Positions 61,550 through 64,000 of a DNA stretch of 64,000 nt are shown here, piece by piece. The translations under genes and the position numbers were made by a program. The DNA is taken from positions 407,035 to 471,034 of the forward strand of contig MU278348.1 in NCBI GenBank assembly GCA_022385755.1, written 5' to 3'. How positions within the stretch are numbered: position 1 is the stretch's first letter; every line of letters begins with the position of its first letter. Source of the stretch: Trametopsis cervina (Eukaryota; Basidiomycota; Agaricomycetes; Polyporales; Irpicaceae). The notes beneath the pieces are model-generated. The model was not told the DNA's origin and did no database searches. It was given only the letters and a program-made list of their open reading frames with translations.

Positions 61550-63922
61550 ATGGCCTCTCGAATACCTCCTGGCCTTCGCCGAACGATATTCGCCCATTTG
61601 CAGAACTCGGTGGGCAGGTCACCTCGACATGCGTCCGTGTGGGCAAAAGGACTGCAGAGTCGGTTTTACGCAGGCCAGGCTGGTACCCAGAGCAGATCAG
61701 TTTTGCGCAAATATTTTTGGACAGTCCCTATAGCTGGTGGTCTCCTACTTTACCTCGCGCCTCACCCGGAGTCTGTCTTTCCGGCCCTTCTATCGTCTCC
61801 AACTATAATACCCTGTAATGAAGACCGCAAGCCTCTCCCAGAACTCACGATCAACTCTCCTCATGAACCTAGAAAATCCATCATCTCAGCTCTTTTCACT
61901 ATCTTCAACGACACAATATGGGAGCCCATCTTGACCGCACGCAGATTTGTACATCTTGTGATCTTGTTCCTTCCTGTGCTGCTGTCCGCGCCGATGCTGC
62001 TTGTAGGAGAACCGGAAAGAGCTCTGGGTGGTGATAGATGGGGTGCGGTCTGGTGGTACGGCTTTATGACATCGCAGATGCAGCGTGCAGGCCCTACATT
62101 CGTGAAGGTGCGTCTTCTCCGGTCTCTTCCACTTCTATGGATTAACCTTATCATAGCTCGCACAATGGGCAGCTTCGCGAGCAGACCTGTTTCCAGCTCT
62201 ACTGTGCGAACGCATGGGCGCCCTCCACTCCCGGGGGAAAGCCCATTCGTTCAGGCATACAAAGGGTGTCATAGAGCGCGTGTTCCAGAAATCCTTCGAC
62301 GATGTATTTGAGGAATTCGATGAGACTCCTATCGGCATAGGAGCAATAGCCCAGGTACATCCTCCCCCAAACTCGTTGTTAATACTATGCTAAACTCGCA
62401 GTAGGTCTACCGAGCCACGCTTAAGCGTGATCTAGTACCCCCTTCGCACTTGCCAAACAGGCAAGCTCGTACTTCTGGCATCCCCCTTCCACCTGCCATA
62501 ATACAGCCTCCACCTGCTGTCCCAACCAATGCTGTCGCAATCAAGATTTTGCATCCCAAGGTAGACAACATGATACGTCGCGACCTGCGCATCATGTCCT
62601 TCTTCGCGCATACATTATCTTGGATTCCAGGAGTTCAATGGCTGTCTCTCCCCGAAGAGGTGGAAGTGTTTGGACAAATGATGCATGACCAACTGGACTT
62701 ACGGAACGAAGCACGGAACCTCGAAGAGTTTGAGAAGCGATTCGCAGGACGGAGGCTGCCCGTTATGTTCCCTATTCCATTGCAAAATTGGAGTACCAAG
62801 TCTGTACTGATTGAGGAGTACCAGAATGCTCTTTCGCTTGAGTATTTCCTTCGTAATGGAGCAGGGCCCTACAGTGATACGCTTGCTGAAGTTGGACTGG
62901 ACGCGTTCTTGGTATGTTCTTGCATTCACGCAAGGCGGTCATTCTGATCACATATCCCAGAACATGCTTCTTCTGGATAATTTTGTCCATTCCGACTTGC
63001 ATCCAGGGAATATCATGATCAAGTTCTCGAAGCCGCTGTCTACTGGTACACTTCTCAAGAACGCGTGGAACTCCCTCTTTCACTCCAAGATCAAAGCGAG
63101 GTTCTCAAGCGACGCCGATGTCTCGCCTCATGTGGTCGACCCTACTACAGACGAGATCGTGGACGAATTGCGTACACTGACGAAGAATCCCCCTGCTTGG
63201 CGCGATGCATTGGCTAAAATACATGAAGAGGGCTACCTTCCTGAGATCGTCTTTATAGACGCAGGCCTCGTCACGACGTTGGACTCTAGCAATCGCGCCA
63301 ACTTCCTCGACCTTTTCCGTGCCATCGCTGAGTTCGACGGATACCGGGCTGGGCAGCTCATGGTATCTCGTTGCCGTACGCCTGAACTCACCATTGACCC
63401 CGAGACATTCGCCCTGAAGATGCAGCATGTTGTGCTGAACGTCAAGCGGAAGACGTTCTCATTGGGTCAGATCAAGATTTCGGACATTCTGCATTCGGTG
63501 CTGAAGGCTGTGAGGGAGCATCACGTCAAGATGGAGGCCGATTTCGTGAATACTGTTATATCGGTGTTACTGCTGGAAGGCATAGGTAGACAGTTGGATC
63601 CTGGCTTGGATTTATTCAAGAGCGCTTTGCCGATCTTGCGGCAGCTCGGCAGACAGATGGGAACACAGGAGAATATTAAGCAGATGGAGAAGCGGAACAT
63701 CGGTGCTTTCTTGAAGGTCTGGCCTCGTCTGTGCTGCGCGGTGAGAACAATCATACTGATAAGGTCTTATGTAGGTCTGGGTATATATGGAAGCTCGCGA
63801 ACTAGCCTCTTCCGCTATGATAGATGCGGATGAGCTCGTGAGATACGATTGGTGTGTATACCGTTCCCTTCTGTGCTATGTCATTGACTTATTGGAGATA
63901 CAGGTTGACTCCGGGCATATGA
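61550..63922 (+). CDS. ABC1/UbiB (ADCK2/Cqd1-like) atypical kinase, mitochondrial
   Basis: Family members regulate coenzyme Q and mitochondrial lipid distribution. Six exons: 61550..62107, 62157..62354, 62405..62911, 62961..63716, 63775..63851, 63904..63922; 704 aa. Arg-rich mitochondrial presequence (about 1-55) and two hydrophobic segments (VPIAGGLLLYL; FVHLVILFLPVLLSAPMLLV). Then the KxGQ-type element VKLAQWAASRADLFP (with Ala where most members have Gly, as I recall for the ADCK2 branch), GIGAIAQVYRA, VAIKILHP, NFVHSDLHPGNIM (catalytic) and VFIDAGLV (DFG-like). The donor of intron 4 is ambiguous: gtctgg at 63717 (used here), or gtgaga at 63741, which would leave a 34-nt intron. Confidence 0.88.
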
Positions 63923-64000
63923 GCCTTAGACCGACGCGGACATCCATTTAGATTTATGCATATACTCTACTAGTACAGTACAGTTCTCACAAAACGCCCA

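Overview
The window looks like chromosomal DNA of a basidiomycete fungus, most likely an Agaricomycete. Genes are dense, lie on both strands, and carry many short introns (mostly 48-65 nt, GT-AG). The recognisable proteins (RPB2, Sla2, SURF1, Rev7, SNX4, a DUF3292 protein, Bdp1) are single-copy eukaryotic housekeeping genes, and solo LTRs with decayed transposon-like DNA sit between them. All exon boundaries below were joined by eye from reading frames and splice signals; no transcript data were available.

Layout. 91-3474: a frameshifted short-chain dehydrogenase and an MFS drug/H+-type transporter. 3475-6051: gene-poor, with one 244-bp MITE. 6052-14581: a Ser-rich protein, the endocytic adaptor Sla2 (minus) and the cytochrome oxidase assembly factor SURF1/Shy1. 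15005-19535: two Ser-rich proteins of unknown function, the second with a C-terminal membrane anchor. 20161-24641: a Swc3-like SWR1 subunit and TFIIIB subunit Bdp1, divergent across 96 bp, then an intron-containing tRNA-Phe.

24642-34063: an accessory island. AT-rich, CpG-depleted DNA is broken up by several 0.55-0.7 kb solo LTRs, two of them with perfect 5-bp target duplications. It also holds a decayed cysteine-cluster (KDZ-transposon-like) gene, and ends at a degenerate tRNA-Phe-like copy in inverted orientation.

34294-49848: DUF3292 membrane protein, two tandem F-box genes, an Old-Yellow-Enzyme reductase (minus), a fructosamine-3-kinase-type protein, RPB2, and a stand-alone cullin N-terminal-like protein. 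50109-63922: a PTM1/lung-7TM family membrane protein (minus) with seven tandem 40-42-residue repeats and an apparent AT-AC intron; SNX4/Atg24; Rev7/Mad2B (minus); a 21-exon Zn2Cys6 transcription factor; and an ABC1/ADCK-type atypical kinase.

No gene cluster with a shared pathway is evident. The most unusual items are the repeat expansion and AT-AC intron in the PTM1-like gene, the stand-alone cullin-like protein, and the LTR/tRNA-bounded island.
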